From: Areca catechu
Taxonomy: Eukaryota; Streptophyta; Magnoliopsida; Arecales; Arecaceae
DNA length: 64,000 bases
Direction of reading: 5' to 3'
Assembly: GCA_021397845.1 (NCBI GenBank)
Contig: CM038047.1
Coordinates: 123,796,112 to 123,860,111 of the forward strand
In this document: positions 11,010-21,813 of the stretch, piece after piece
Position numbering within the stretch: the first letter of the stretch is position 1
Layout: the number at the start of each line of letters is the position of its first letter
Program-made: the position numbers and the translations under genes
Notes under the pieces: generated by a model
Database searches by the model: none
The model's input: only the letters and a program-made list of their open reading frames with translations
Told to the model about the DNA's origin: nothing

Positions 11010-12419
11010 ACCCTCAGGCTAGGACCATCCAGTACTCATAGTGAGTATACCCTTCAGGATGGCTACCATTTCCAAAATAATCGACTATGAATACCCAAAA
11101 CTTCTTTTAGAGAATTCCTAATTTGGGAGACCCATGCTGGAGGTTTAGCTGGTCACTTTGGTAGAAATAAGATAATCTTAGCAATAGAGGACCAGTTCTT
11201 TTAGCCAGGATTGAAAAGGCATGTTGCACAGATTGTAGCCAGGTGTAGAACTTGTGCTGTTGCAAAATAGCAGAAGCAGAACACTGGTCTTTGCACACCT
11301 TTACCAGTGCTTGATCGCCCTTGGCATGACCTAAGTATGGACTTCATGTTAGGATTACCTAAGACCCAGAAGAGACATGATTCTCTCTTTGTAGTTGTCG
11401 ATAGGTTCTCTAAGATGGCTAACTTCATCCCCTGTTCCCAGACCTTTGATGCGTCTAGAGTAGCCAAGCTTTTCTTAGATCATGTGGTTAAACTTTATGG
11501 CCTACCCAAGACCATCATATCTGATAGGGATGTTAGGTTTACCAGTTATTTCTGGAAGACCGTATGGCACGTGTTAGGGACCAAGCTTAAGTTTTCTACA
11601 GCCTACCACCCTCAAACAGATGGCCAAACTGAAGTGGTGAACTGTAGTTTAGGAAACCTTCTTAGATGCCTGGTAGGTGAACATGTTGGAACTTGGGATC
11701 TATTATTACCTAGAGCAAAGTTTGCCTACAACATTTCAGTAAATAAGATAACGGGTAAGAGTCCTTTTGAGATAGTCCATGGGTACCAGCCTAATTGCCC
11801 CATTGATCTAATTCCTTTACGTATTCATGCACAAGTTTTAGAGTCTACAGAGTCATTTGCACAGCATATTAGAGACTTGCACAAGGACATTAGCCAAAAG
11901 ATAAACACAGGCAATGAAACTTATAAAAAATTGGTTAATTCCCGAAGAAGGATCAAGGAATTTGATGTAGAAAATTCTGTCATGATTAGGCTTAAGCCTG
12001 AGCAGTTCCCACCTGGGACCGTTAAGAAGCTTCATGCTCATGGAGCCGGACCTTTTAAAGTGTTAAAGAAGGTTGGTTCAAATGCCTATGTGTTAGACTT
12101 GCCTTCGGATAAGGGCATTAGTTCTACCTTCAATATTACATACCTGGTTGAGTACAGGGAACCTGCAACGATACCTAGTGAGGCTTTTGGACCTATCCCT
12201 TCTATTAAGAGTGATCCTTACCCAGAGTGTCCACCAATTAATTGGCCTGAGAGAGGAGAACGGATCGAGCGTATCCTGGACGATCAAGCCATTACGACCC
12301 GGGGCCGCGGTTATCAACGCTACATGGTCCGATGGCAAGGCTGGCCAGAGTTGGATGATTCATGGATTTCTCAAGAGGACTTAAACGCCTCAACCCAGAC
12401 CTTCTCAAGAGATATGTGA
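11010..12419 (+). pseudogene. int: Integrase and chromodomain of element B
   Basis: The HHCC domain lies at about 11100-11265 with two in-frame stops (F-F-stop and A-K-stop). The core and tail are open for 370 codons at 11307-12419: D12, D73 and E109 form DDE with 35 intervening residues. A G-P-F-K-V motif is near residue 248. The chromodomain is near residues 310-360 (E-R-I-L-D-D-Q, Y-M-V-R-W-Q-G-W, D-D-S-W-I-S). Unlike A, C, D and H, the frame through the chromodomain is intact. The upstream stops prevent expression as a Pol fusion. Confidence 0.88.
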
Positions 12420-12462
12420 GCTAGTCTGATCTTCACTCGACAGGGTTGAGTTCCTCCCACCC

Positions 12463-12470
12463 TAGGAGAA
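12463..12470 (+). promoter_or_regulatory. Polypurine tract of element B
   Basis: TAGGAGAA lies two bases before the 3' LTR start. It corresponds to GGGAGAA in the other elements, with one purine changed. Confidence 0.65.
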
Positions 12471-12471
12471 T

Positions 12472-13677
12472 TGGTGCGAACTCCAAAGGCACCAGAATAA
12501 GGAAAAGGCTTCTCAACCCTCTGTGGATCACTTAATTGATATTCGAGTACACTATAATAAGGCTTAGTCTAGCTGTGTTATTTTATTTGAGTCCTGTAAT
12601 TAGTTAGCTCATGTTGAGCTAGTTCAGTTCAGTATTAGTCAGCTCATGTCAAGCTAATTTTATTTTTTTGAGTCCTGTCCAAGCATATCGAAGACTCAAG
12701 ACCACGTCATACAAGTGAAGACCAAGTCTAACCTAATTGAAGACATGGAAGTTGAGCCCAAATCAAACCCAACTTGAAGATTTAAAGATCCCAGGAGGAG
12801 AAAATGAAAACAAGAACAAACCTGAAGCTTCTTAGGATTACCCTCCTCTTGGTTGGCCACTTATGGTCACCCCCTTGGCCGACCAAGACAAGGAGATGGA
12901 GTCCAAGTGCTTTAGGGATTTCTACCTAGGCTGCCTTGTATTCTTAGTTAGGGTTTGAAAGGGAGAAGGAGTCCTATGTAAAGTCTAAAGTACCCTTACT
13001 TGGGGCCCAAGGTTAAGTGTCTATTTAAGGGACCCTAGCCTCTTGTATGAAACTTAATTTTTGATATAAAATAAACCTTAAGTTCTTATATTGCTTTGTG
13101 CGATTACCCAGCTGTATGCATAAAGGGGTTTGAGAGTTCTTCTTCCCGTTGTTTGATACCATCTTCTTGCCGCCAACCATCCTTCCAGCCCCCTCCAAAG
13201 CATTCTTTCCTTTGCTATTTTCTTTTATTTTCTTTATTTTCTTTGAGTTTTCTAACCCCTGACAAGTCGTTTGCAGGTCCCCGAGTTCCTACAAATCCAA
13301 CGACTACAGCCAACCCTCAATCGGACCACCGAGCAGAAAACTGGGTATCCGCGGGTCTTTGGCTCGATTTTCCAGGCAGCATCCATCGAGGAACAAGAGA
13401 TCCCTTCACCGCGATCTTCACCGGGTACTTCAGACATTGTCACATACACCCTCTGTACGTCCAGTAATTATATTGTAGGAGAACTTCCCCTAACCGAGGC
13501 TTCTCAGCCCCGACGATCCTACTTTAGTACTTTTCTAGGTTCTAATCTTCATGCTTAGCTTCAGAAATTCATACAAAACTCCTTACAAGTAATTTTGATC
13601 TAAAATTCAGGAATTAATCACCTAACCCCACATATAAAACATATAAAAAGAATTGCATGCATATTATTCCCGCATCA
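12472..13677 (+). repeat. 3' LTR of element B
   Basis: It starts TGGTGCGAAC and ends CCGCATCA. It contains two similar blocks of the form TTAGNNAGCTCATGT near 12600 and 12637, and the TATA-like CTATTTAAGGG near 13020. At 1206 bases it is shorter than the LTRs of G (1413-1414) because an internal segment present there (GATGCCCAGATT region) is missing. The right edge is precise because copia sequence follows. Confidence 0.88.
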
Positions 13678-14137
13678 CTTTATGTCTGATCTTGATGATA
13701 GAAAGTCTACATCAGGTTGTTTATTTCTATGCAATGGTTGTTCAACTAGTTGGAAGAGTTCCAAGCAGCCCATCATTCCATATTCAATAATGGAAGTTGA
13801 GTATATATCACTGCCTTAGAAGCTGTGAAGGAAGCATTCTAGTAAAAGAAGTTCGTTACGGAGCTCAAAGTGATGCCATCAGATGCCATCCCATTGTACT
13901 GTGACAATAATGGCACCATAGTCCTTGCTAAGGAGCCTAGGTCTCACCAGAGTTCAAAGCATATCGGTAGTGATTTTATATTATACACGACTACCTCGAG
14001 AAGAAGTATATTGAGGTGAAATGAGTTGACTCTGCAAATAATGTGGTGGGTCCACGGATGAAGAAGTTGAGCTAGCAGAACACTAAAGCCCACCTTGTGA
14101 AGATAGGACTTAGGTGTATGGCCAATTGGCTTTAGTA
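13678..14137 (+). pseudogene. Ty1/copia RNase H remnant
   Basis: Frame-shifted pieces encode the copia-type RNase H: D-L-D-D-R-K-S-T-S-G near 13690, S-W-K-S-S-K-Q-P near 13750, and L-Y-C-D-N-N-G-T-I followed by A-K-E-P-R-S-H-Q near 13895-13945. These are hallmarks of plant Ty1/copia Pol C-termini. Several stops and shifts are present. The upstream part of the element is missing at the junction with B, so B probably inserted into this gene and the rest lies outside the window. Confidence 0.85.
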
Positions 14138-14149
14138 CAAGTGAGAGAT

Positions 14150-14766
14150 TATTAGATATGTATGCCTAAAAGCCAAGTTGGTTGACACATTATAATTTTT
14201 GGGACAATATATTTTACTTAATCAAATTTTTATCAACAAAATCAGATATTTTTTCATTCATATTTTTATATATCTATGAACTATCCATGGAGTTAATGGA
14301 CAATGACATATATTATCAAGAGTTAAGAATTTAAGATTTGTGTTATTATAGGTTAACTCCTAAATACTCCAGATCATTGGATCATCATAGAGATGGTGAT
14401 TGATCCATCAAGATTGGTACATAAAAAATTTTCTTTTTGGATAGAAGAGTCTTGATTCTACTATGTGGGGATATAGAAACGAGAGTGCAAATGGTTATTA
14501 AAAAATAACAGTACTAAGCATGACCAAAGAATGAGAAGTCACATGATGTCTACTCACTCATCAGTAATTTTTTAATACTACAGTTGTGCGAGTAATTCCT
14601 TGACTTGTAGTATCTCAAATACTCACAATGAGGTTGCCGTGATTTGATAACACATGAACATGGTCCCTAGCTATTTGGAACCTTATGGTGTTCGTTGACT
14701 TTAGTAGCTTTACTATAAAAGTAGAGAGTACACTTATATAGGATTTATAGATCTCAGTAGTTAAGG
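14150..14766 (+). repeat. Ty1/copia LTR, left part
   Basis: A purine-rich tract (GTGAGAGAT, 14141-14149) precedes the putative LTR start TATTAGATATGTATGCC. This matches the usual plant copia layout, though the first dinucleotide is TA rather than TG. The sequence is non-coding and AT-rich. It is interrupted at 14766 by the C-D composite and resumes at 33515. Confidence 0.65.
14762..14766. repeat. Target-site duplication TAAGG, left copy
   Basis: TAAGG lies immediately left of the composite (TGATGCAG begins at 14767) and is repeated at 33510-33514, immediately right of it. Confidence 0.85.
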
Positions 14767-16340
14767 TGATGCAGAACAAAAAAGATGATGCGATGTGGAA
14801 GTAAATTAAGACTAATTCTTTATATATATATATATATATTTTCGGAAGTCGGCTTTGACTCAAATGAATGTTAAACTAAATTGAAAGAAACTATATAATA
14901 ATTGAAAGCACAATTCAAAGAAACTAGATTATCAGAGTAGTTCAGAAGTAAAGGATCGCTGGGGGTTGAGAAACTCTCAGACCTAGGGTTTCGCTCTGAA
15001 CTTTCAACAGGACAGAAATAAAGAGAAGGAAACGGTGATGTACCAGGCAGTGATCTTCACAGAGTTTGGTGGAATGACTCTCTCGAGCAGATTGTTGGAT
15101 CCTCGAATTCGGATATCTTTGCAATGGATCCTCCAATACTGGTCCTTTGGCAGAGTTGGCTTCTCCTGAACTCAAGATCTGGGAAAGAAGAAGAACAAGT
15201 TAAGGAACCAGATACTCAAAGAAAGGATTTACCAGATAAGAAGAACTTGAAAAATTGATGTTGCTGAAATCCTGATTCTCCTGGATGCTGATCTGACTTC
15301 CTCTGGGATTTACTCTGTATTCAAAGTAGCCGATCTGGACCTGGATGCTGGTGGTCGGCCTCTACTTGGAAGAGAGGGGCCGTGAGATGATGAGGTAGAT
15401 TAGGGTTTGGATGATTGGTGGAATGAATAAGATGATGGGCGGCTAGGGTTTGGGATTGAAGTGGCTAACCTAGGGTTTGGTAGGGTTTGGAGATCTCACA
15501 CCTCCTCAAGGTTCCTGTGGAACCCGTAATCACTCCCTCATGGAGCTCAACACTTGAACACAAGTGCGGAAGAGAGAAACACAAAGTTGCTCACAAAGAA
15601 ATTGATTTCATTCATCATTGTTTTTTTAAAACATACAAGAGGGGTCTATTTTATATGCCTTTACAAGAAATCAGGTTTTTACATCTTCCCATGTGGGACT
15701 AATAGGATGGATCCTCAAATTAGGCGTGTAGAATCAAATCCTCCTCATAATGGCCAGCCAAGAGCTTCCTTAAGTGTTGATTGGTGGCTCCAAATGGCAA
15801 GAAGATGGCACCTCCTAGCCTTGCTCTTGAAGACAATTATTTTCCTTCCACGCTTGGTTTTATTCGGAAGTATTTGGGTGCCTCCTAGTCTTGCTCCCCA
15901 AGTATTGCTCCTTTCTCTGCATAGCTTGGCTCTTCTGGAATTGTTTTGGGCGCCCCCTTGGATTGAGGATCCTAGATTGATCTTTCCTTAAGTGGCGCAT
16001 TTGAGAAGGGACCTGCTTTCTTGTGGTGTGGGGACCAAGGCACACTGGGCAAGGGATGTGGCACCTCATGAGCTCTAGCGTGTGGCTGGGAGTGTGGAGC
16101 CCACTTGCTTGGGCCTTGACTTGGCTAAAAAAAAATGGCACCAACCTGGAGAAGACCTAGACACTACTAGGACTTGGACTGAGTTAACATGACTCAACAA
16201 AAATTGAAATGACAAATTACAGACTCAAGATTGGATTGATCAGGTCAATCCTTATTACAAACCCTAATTTTCTCGAGAAAGGTCAATCAGAGATCCAGAT
16301 GGAACCCTGAAGTCTTCTTCTGATTCTGGTGCCTGCACCA
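14767..16340 (-). repeat. LTR 1 of the C-D composite (3' LTR of C)
   Basis: On the minus strand it starts TGGTGCAGGCACCA and ends CTGCATCA. A (TA)n microsatellite lies at about 14820-14839. A TATA-box-like TATAAAATAG (minus) is near 15646-15656. Its length, 1574 bases, agrees with LTR 2 (1573) and LTR 3 (1579). A plus-strand ORF at 15554-15991 runs antisense and is open in all three LTRs, but nothing supports a protein. Confidence 0.9.
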
Positions 16341-16343
16341 ATT

Positions 16344-17479
16344 CTCCCGGGGTGGGAGGAACTCGACCCTGTCGAGTATGGATCAACTTGGCTCTGGTCT
16401 CTCTCCAAGAGATCTGGATCCAGCTCTTGTAATTCATCTCGGGAGATCCAAGAGTCATCAGAATCTGGCCTTCCTTGCTAGCGGACCAGGTATCTTTGGT
16501 ATCCTCGATTACGAGTAGAGATAATCTGATCGTCCAGGATCTTTTCAATCTGCTCTTTCCTCACAGGCCAGTTTGTTGGTGGACACACAGGGTTGGGTTC
16601 ACTCTCAAGAGCAGGATTAGGCTCAAAAGGCTCATTGGGAATCACAGCTGGCTCTCTATACTCTACAAGGTCTGTAATGTTGAAAGTGGAGCTAATGCCT
16701 AGTTCTAAAGGCAACTCGAGCACATAGGCATTGGACCCTACTCTCTTCACCACTCTAAATGGTCCAGCTCCTCTAGCATGTAACTTTCTAACGGTTCCAG
16801 GAGGAAACCGTTCAGGCCTTAACCTAATCATTACATAGTCTCCCTCAACAAAAGTTTTGACTCGCCTTTGAGAATCAGCCAACTTCTTATAAGTTTCATT
16901 ACTTAAATTTATTTTGGCATGAATTTCTTTATGCAAGTTTTATATGCTGTGCAAAAACTTCAGCAGACTCGAAGACTCGTGTGTGGACTGGTAAAGGAGC
17001 TAGGTCAAGAGGTGTGTGAGGTTTGTAACCATGCACAATTTCAAATGGACTCTCACCTGTAGACCTATTGACCGAGTCATTGTATGCAAATTCACCCTAG
17101 GTAAGTACAAATCCCAATTCCTAGTGTTTTCACCAACAAGACACCTTAACAGATTGCCTAAGCTACGGTTCACTATTTCAGTTTGGCCATCAGTTTGGGG
17201 ATGATAGGCAGTTGAAAACTTAAGTTTTGTCCCTAACTTATGCCAAAGGGTTTTCCAAAATAGCTGGGGAACCGAACATCCCTATCTGAAACAATTATCT
17301 TAGGTAGGCCATGGAGTCGAACTATCTCATTAAAGAACAGGGTGGCTACCTTAGATGCATCAAAAGTCTGGGAACAAGGCAAGAAATGGGCCATCTTTGA
17401 AAATCGGTCGACTACGACACAGATAGAGTCATGCCTCCTCTGGGTCTTAGGCAAACCTAACACAAAGTCCATACTCACA
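16344..17479 (-). pseudogene. int: Integrase and chromodomain of body C
   Basis: Reading leftward from 17478, the core begins at S-M-D-F (first catalytic D) and reaches V-S-D-R-D-V-R-F (second D). The frame then breaks around the Y-F-W-K-T-L-W-H block. The tail is open at 16478-16936 (L-H-A-R-G-A-G-P-F). The chromodomain E-K-I-L-D-D-Q to Y-L-V-R is followed by TAG where a conserved W of W-Q-G is expected; the remainder (S-D-D-S-W-I-S) continues in the same frame. The polypurine tract of C is the minus-strand run at 16342-16349. The shared stop in H suggests a common ancestral copy or the same kind of mutation. Confidence 0.87.
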
Positions 17480-19086
17480 TCTTGCCAACGACGATCTGGG
17501 ACAGGGAGTGGGGTATAAAGGCTGGTGTTCTGTTTTCGCTGTTGTTAACAGCGCAGGTCCGACACCTAGCCACAATGTGTGCTACATCTCTTTTTAAGCT
17601 AGGCCAGAAAAAGTGGTCTTCAATAGCTAGGGTGGTCTTGTCTTTTCCAAAATGGCCTGCTAGACCTCCAGCATGAATTTCCCAAATCAAAAAATTCCTA
17701 AGATAAGTTCTAAGGATGCAAATCTTATTCTTAAAGAAGAGAAAGCCATCTAAAAGGGTATAATCCTTATGATCACTAGATGGTCCTCGAGCTAGATCCT
17801 GGTACACAGTCTTAAAATTCGGACACGACTCATATTCCTCTTTGATCAGCTCAAACCCTATGACTTCAGCCCTAACAGAATTTAATAACAAAGATCGACG
17901 ACTAAGGGCATCAGCTACCTTATTTTCAGTCCTAGCCTTATGTTTCAAAATAAAATTATAGGACTGGATATACTCTACCCACTTAGCATGCCTACGGTTA
18001 AGCTTCTTCTGGGAATTCAAGAATCTAAGAGCCTCATGGTCCAAAAATAGTACAAATTCCTGTGGTAGCAAATAATATCTTTAGTAACGCAAAGCTTGCA
18101 CTACCGCATAAAATTCTTTATCATAGGTAGAATACCTAAGCTTAGCATCATTAAATTTTTCACTAAAGAATGCTACGGGATGATTCTCTTGGCTTAGAAC
18201 TCCACCTATACCTACTCCTGAAGCATCACAGGCAACCTCAAATACTTTAGAAAAGTCGGGTAACCTAAAAATGGGTGCCTGGATCATCCTATCCTTAAGA
18301 TCTAGGAAGGCTTTATGGGCTGCTTTAGTCCACTGAAATTCTCCCTTCCTAATACAGTCTGTGATAGGAGCAACTACAGTACTGAATCCCTTGATGAATC
18401 GTCTAAAGAAGGTAGCCAAGCCGTGGAAACTTCTGACTTCATGCACACTGGTCGGCTCTGGCCATCTACTACGGACCTAATCTTCTCTGGATCGGCAGCC
18501 ACGCCATCAGGGGTTACTACAAAACCAAGGAAGATAACTCCACTAGTCATGAATTCACACTTTTTGAGATTACCGTAGAGACTATCATTCCTCAAAACTT
18601 GGCAGACTTGTCTAAGGTGGCCTAGGTTGTCTGCAGGGGTCTTATTATAGATCAGGATGTCATCAAAATAGACCACTACAAACTTCCCTATGAAAGCTCT
18701 AAGCACCTGGGTCATAATCTTCATGAAAGTACTAGGGGCATTGGACAACCCAAAAGGCATAACAACCCATTCGTAGAGAACATCCTTAGTTTTGAAAGTG
18801 ATTTTCCACTCATCCCCTGGTCTAATCTTAACCTGATGATAGCCGCTCTTGAGATCAATTTTGGAAAAAATTATTGCACCGGCCATCATATCTAGCATGT
18901 CATCTAGTCTAGGGATGGGGAACCTATACTTGATTGTGATTTTGTTGATGGCAGACTATCAACACACATTGTCCATGTGCCATCCTTCTTTGGGGTCAGT
19001 AGTGCAGGGACTGCACAAGGGCTAAGTCTCTCTCTAATGAACCCCTTCCTCAACAATTCTCCAACCTGCTTTTGCAGTTCCTTATG
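17480..19086 (-). pseudogene. pol: RT, RNase H and integrase zinc domain of body C
   Basis: From 19086 leftward: RT blocks L-Q-K-Q-V-G-E-L-L-R, then a break near 18945 in the V-D-S-R-A-I-N block, then F-S-K-I-D-L-K-S-G-Y-H-Q (near 18850). The intact Y-F-D-D box is near 18670. RNase H follows at 17900-18290 with C-D-A-S-G and Y-D-K-E intact, interrupted by a stop near 18081. The HHCC domain (H-A-G-G-L-A-G-H, C-R-T-C) lies at 17560-17680. The frame shifts just after it, so the plus-strand sequence reads TTGTTAACAGC where D reads TTTGGCAACAGC. Element E interrupts the N-terminal RT at 19086. Confidence 0.87.
19082..19086. repeat. Target-site duplication TTATG, left copy
   Basis: TTATG precedes the start of element E and is repeated at 21809-21813. 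The uninterrupted site in body D (about 29041) reads CCTTATGCTCAG, which confirms the insertion. Confidence 0.9.
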
Positions 19087-19386
19087 TGGTGCGGACACAA
19101 AGGTACTAGAATAAGAGAACCCTTGTTTTAAATAACATTTCCACTCATCCCTGGTCTAATCTTAACCTGATGATAGTCGCTCTTGAGATATTTTTGAAAA
19201 ATATTGACCAAGCCATCATACTAGCAGTCATCAGTTGGATGGGGAACCAACATTGAAGATTTGAAGAGGAGAATCAACCCTGTCCTTGTGCCTCCAGATC
19301 TTTTCAGATGCAGACTGCACAAGGGCAAAATCTTTCTAATAACCCTCCCAACAAGCCCTCCCAACCTGCTTTTGCAGATCCTTATG
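19087..19386 (+). repeat. 300-base irregular duplication at the left edge of E
   Basis: The junction CTTATG-TGGTGCGG occurs at 19081 and again at 19381, exactly 300 bases apart. After about 40 bases of LTR start, the sequence from about 19136 to 19386 is a shortened, error-rich copy of the host RT sequence at about 18813-19086, in the same orientation. It contains many small deletions. It could be a real tandem duplication with decay, or a consensus artefact at a repeat boundary. Confidence 0.7.
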
Positions 19387-19997
19387 TGGTGCGGCACCAA
19401 GGTACTAGAATAAGCAGAGGAATCTCAACCCTCTGGGGCCACTTAAATAACATTCGGCCCCTTGCTGTAGAAGCAGTCCAGTGTTTGTTTTCAGTAAGTT
19501 TTAATTTTTTCTACCTAGTTTCCATTTTCAGCTAGGGTTGAGAAAAATTTTTTTTAGTCCTTACTTGAGCCCAAGTTAATCTATTTAGGGATCCTAGCCT
19601 CTTGTATGAAGGAAAATTTTTTATGAATGAAAACCTTGAGTTCTTCTATTGAGTGGTGTGATACCCTGCTGTGTGCATAAAGGAGTTTGTGAGAGTTCTT
19701 CTTCCGGTGTTTGCAATCATCTTCTGCTGCCAACAAACCCTCCAAATCCCTGGACGCCCACTCCAAAGAAGCCTTCCCTTGTTGTTTTTACTTTATTTTC
19801 TTGTTCCTTTGTGAGCTTTCTAACCCTGACAGGTCGTTTGCGGGTCCTTGAGTTCCTACGAATCCAACGACTCCAGCAAGCCTCAATCGGATCACCGAGC
19901 AGAAAGCCGGGTATCCGCGGGTCTTTGCTCGATTTCCAGGCTGCATCCATCGAGGAACGAGAGACCCCTTCACTGCAATCTTCACAGACATTGTCAG
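19387..19997 (+). repeat. 5' LTR of element E, shortened
   Basis: It starts TGGTGCGGCACC and follows the B-type LTR with several internal deletions: the AGCTCATGT repeat region and the GATGCCCAG segment are lost. It breaks off at GACATTGTCAG, before the terminal GCATCA, and joins directly to integrase-tail sequence. Confidence 0.8.
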
Positions 19998-20241
19998 AGT
20001 GTCCACCAATTAATTGGCCTGAGAGAGGAACAGATCGAGCGTATCCTGGACGATCAAGCCATTACGACCCGGGGCCGTAGTTATCAACGCTTCCTAGTCC
20101 GATGGCAAGGCCGGCCAGAGTCGGACGATTTGTGGATTTCTCGAGAGGACTTGCAATGCCTCAACCCAGACCTTCTTGAGAGATATGTGAGCCAATCTGA
20201 TCTTCACTCGACAGGGTCGAGTTCCTCCCACCCCGGGAGAA
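19995..20241 (+). pseudogene. Chromodomain scrap of element E
   Basis: The sequence matches the end of integrase in B (from C-P-P-I-N-W-P-E-R). The chromodomain is complete in sequence: R-I-L-D-D-Q-A-I-T-T-R, Y-Q-R-F-L-V-R-W-Q-G-R, and D-D-L-W-I-S-R-E-D-L. One base is missing in the E-R-G-E region relative to B. It is joined upstream to LTR sequence, so there is no start or integrase core. The purine tract GGGAGAA precedes the 3' LTR at 20242. Confidence 0.85.
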
Positions 20242-21808
20242 TGGTGCGGACACCAAAGGCACCAGAATAAGGCAGAGCTTCTCAACCTTCTGTGGATCAC
20301 TTAATAACATTCGAGTCACTATAATAAGCTTAGTCCAGCTGAGTTGTTTCATTTAAGTCTTGTAATTATTTAGCTCATGTTGAGCTAGTTCAGTCCAGTG
20401 TTAGTCAGCTCATGTCGAGCTTATTTTATATTTATTTCAGAGGCTTCTCAACCTTCTGTGGATCACTTAAATAACATTCGAGTCCACTATAATAACCTTA
20501 GTCCAGCTGAGTTTGTCATTTAAGTCTTGTACTTATTTAGCTCATTTTGGCTAGCTAGTTCCAGTCCAGTGTTAGTCAGCTCATGTCAGCTAGTTTTTAA
20601 TTTTTTTGAGCCTATTCAACCATATGAAGACTCAAGACCACATCATACAAGTAAATACCAAGTCCATCAATTGAAGACATGGAAGTTTTAGCCCAAGTCC
20701 AACCCAGCTTGAAGATTTAAGACCCCAGGAGGAAAATCAGAAACCCTGATTCCTTGCAGATGCCCAGATTTCCTTCCAAATGGCAAAATATATTCATAGA
20801 CCAAGGCTCCATTTTTAGAGGTCCATCTGCATCCTAGCCTAAAGAAATCAAGCCCAGGCACCAAGCCCAAGCCCCTAAGAAGCAAGATACCAGGGAATAT
20901 TCCTGCTACCTGGCTACCAGGCCACCCCAGCTTCCAGAGGCCCAAACCCATGCACCCGGGCCCCTTTGGGCCGCCCCTTGCTGCTCTTAGAGCCCAACAC
21001 ATCCCCCTATGTGCCTTGGAGTGTTGTCCAAGTCAAGAGAAATTTTAGGGATTTTTTTCTACCTAATGTTTCCTTATTTTCTAGCTAGGGTTTGAGAGGG
21101 AAAAGGATTCTTATGTAAAGACTTATGTACCCTTACTTGAGCCCAAGGTTAAGGTCTATTTAAGGGACCCTAGCCTCTTGTATGAAGGAAAATTTTTGAT
21201 GAATGAAAACCTTGAGTTCTTCTATTGAGTGGTGTGATACCCTACTGTGTGCATAAAGGGTTTGTGAGAGTTCTCTTCCCGGTGTTTGCAATCATCTTCC
21301 TGCTGCCAACAACCCTCCAGATCCCTGGACGCCCACTCCAAAAGAAGCCTTCCCTTGATATTTTTACTTTGTTTTCTTGTTCCTTTGTGAGCTTTCTAAC
21401 CCCTGACAGGTCATTTGCAGGTCCCTGAGTTCCTACGAATCCAACGACTCCAGCCAAGCCTCAATCGGATCACCGAGCAGAAAGCCGGGTATCCACGGGT
21501 CTTTGGCTCGGTTTTCCAGGCCGCATCCATCGAGGAACGAGAGACCCCTTCGCTGCAATCTTCACAGACGTTGTCAGGTACATCCCTCTACCTCCAGTAG
21601 TTTTATTGTAGGAAACTGCCCTAACCGAGGCTTCTCAGCCCCGGCGGTCCTTCTTTGCTACTTTTCTAGGTCCTAATCTGCTTGCTGATCTTCAAAAATT
21701 CATACAAAATTCTCTACAAATAATTTTGATCTGAAATTTGGGAATTAATCACCTAACTCAACATGTAAAACATACAAAAAAAATTGCATGCATATTAGAC
21801 CCGCATCA
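20242..21808 (+). repeat. 3' LTR of element E
   Basis: It is 1567 bases, from TGGTGCGGACACC to CCGCATCA. Relative to G it has an extra tandem copy of about 166 bases (20278-20443 and 20444-20609), each beginning GGCTTCTCAACC or similar. A TATA-like CTATTTAAGGG is near 21156. Confidence 0.85.
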
Positions 21809-21813
21809 TTATG
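21809..21813. repeat. Target-site duplication TTATG, right copy
   Basis: TTATG follows the GCATCA end of element E, and RT sequence of body C resumes with CTCAGATGG. Confidence 0.9.

Larger units (their letters stand above)
6061..13677 (+). mobile_element. Element B: Ty3/gypsy chromovirus, 5' LTR truncated by A
   Basis: B consists of a partial 5' LTR, a Met-tRNA primer site, a long leader, broken gag-pol with chromodomain, a polypurine tract and a complete 3' LTR ending CCGCATCA. Its LTR type is shared with E and G. It is the most decayed autonomous-type element here: Gag, protease, RT, RNase H and integrase all have stops, and several catalytic residues are substituted. It abuts Ty1/copia RNase H sequence at 13678, so it was probably inserted in that older element. 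Confidence 0.9.
19087..21808 (+). mobile_element. Element E: internally deleted B-family element in RT of C
   Basis: E starts TGGTGCGGAC, ends CCGCATCA and is flanked by TTATG. Inside are a shortened 5' LTR, a 247-base scrap holding only the chromodomain, and a complete 3' LTR. The primer site, leader, gag, protease, RT and RNase H are all missing. The join from the 5' LTR to the integrase tail at 19995-19997 has three bases (CAG) of microhomology. The first 300 bases hold a second oddity described separately. E cannot move by itself. Confidence 0.85.

Noticed and set aside
20688..21002. 104-codon minus ORF
   Set aside because: It lies inside the 3' LTR of E and has a shifted, broken counterpart in G; no support for coding.
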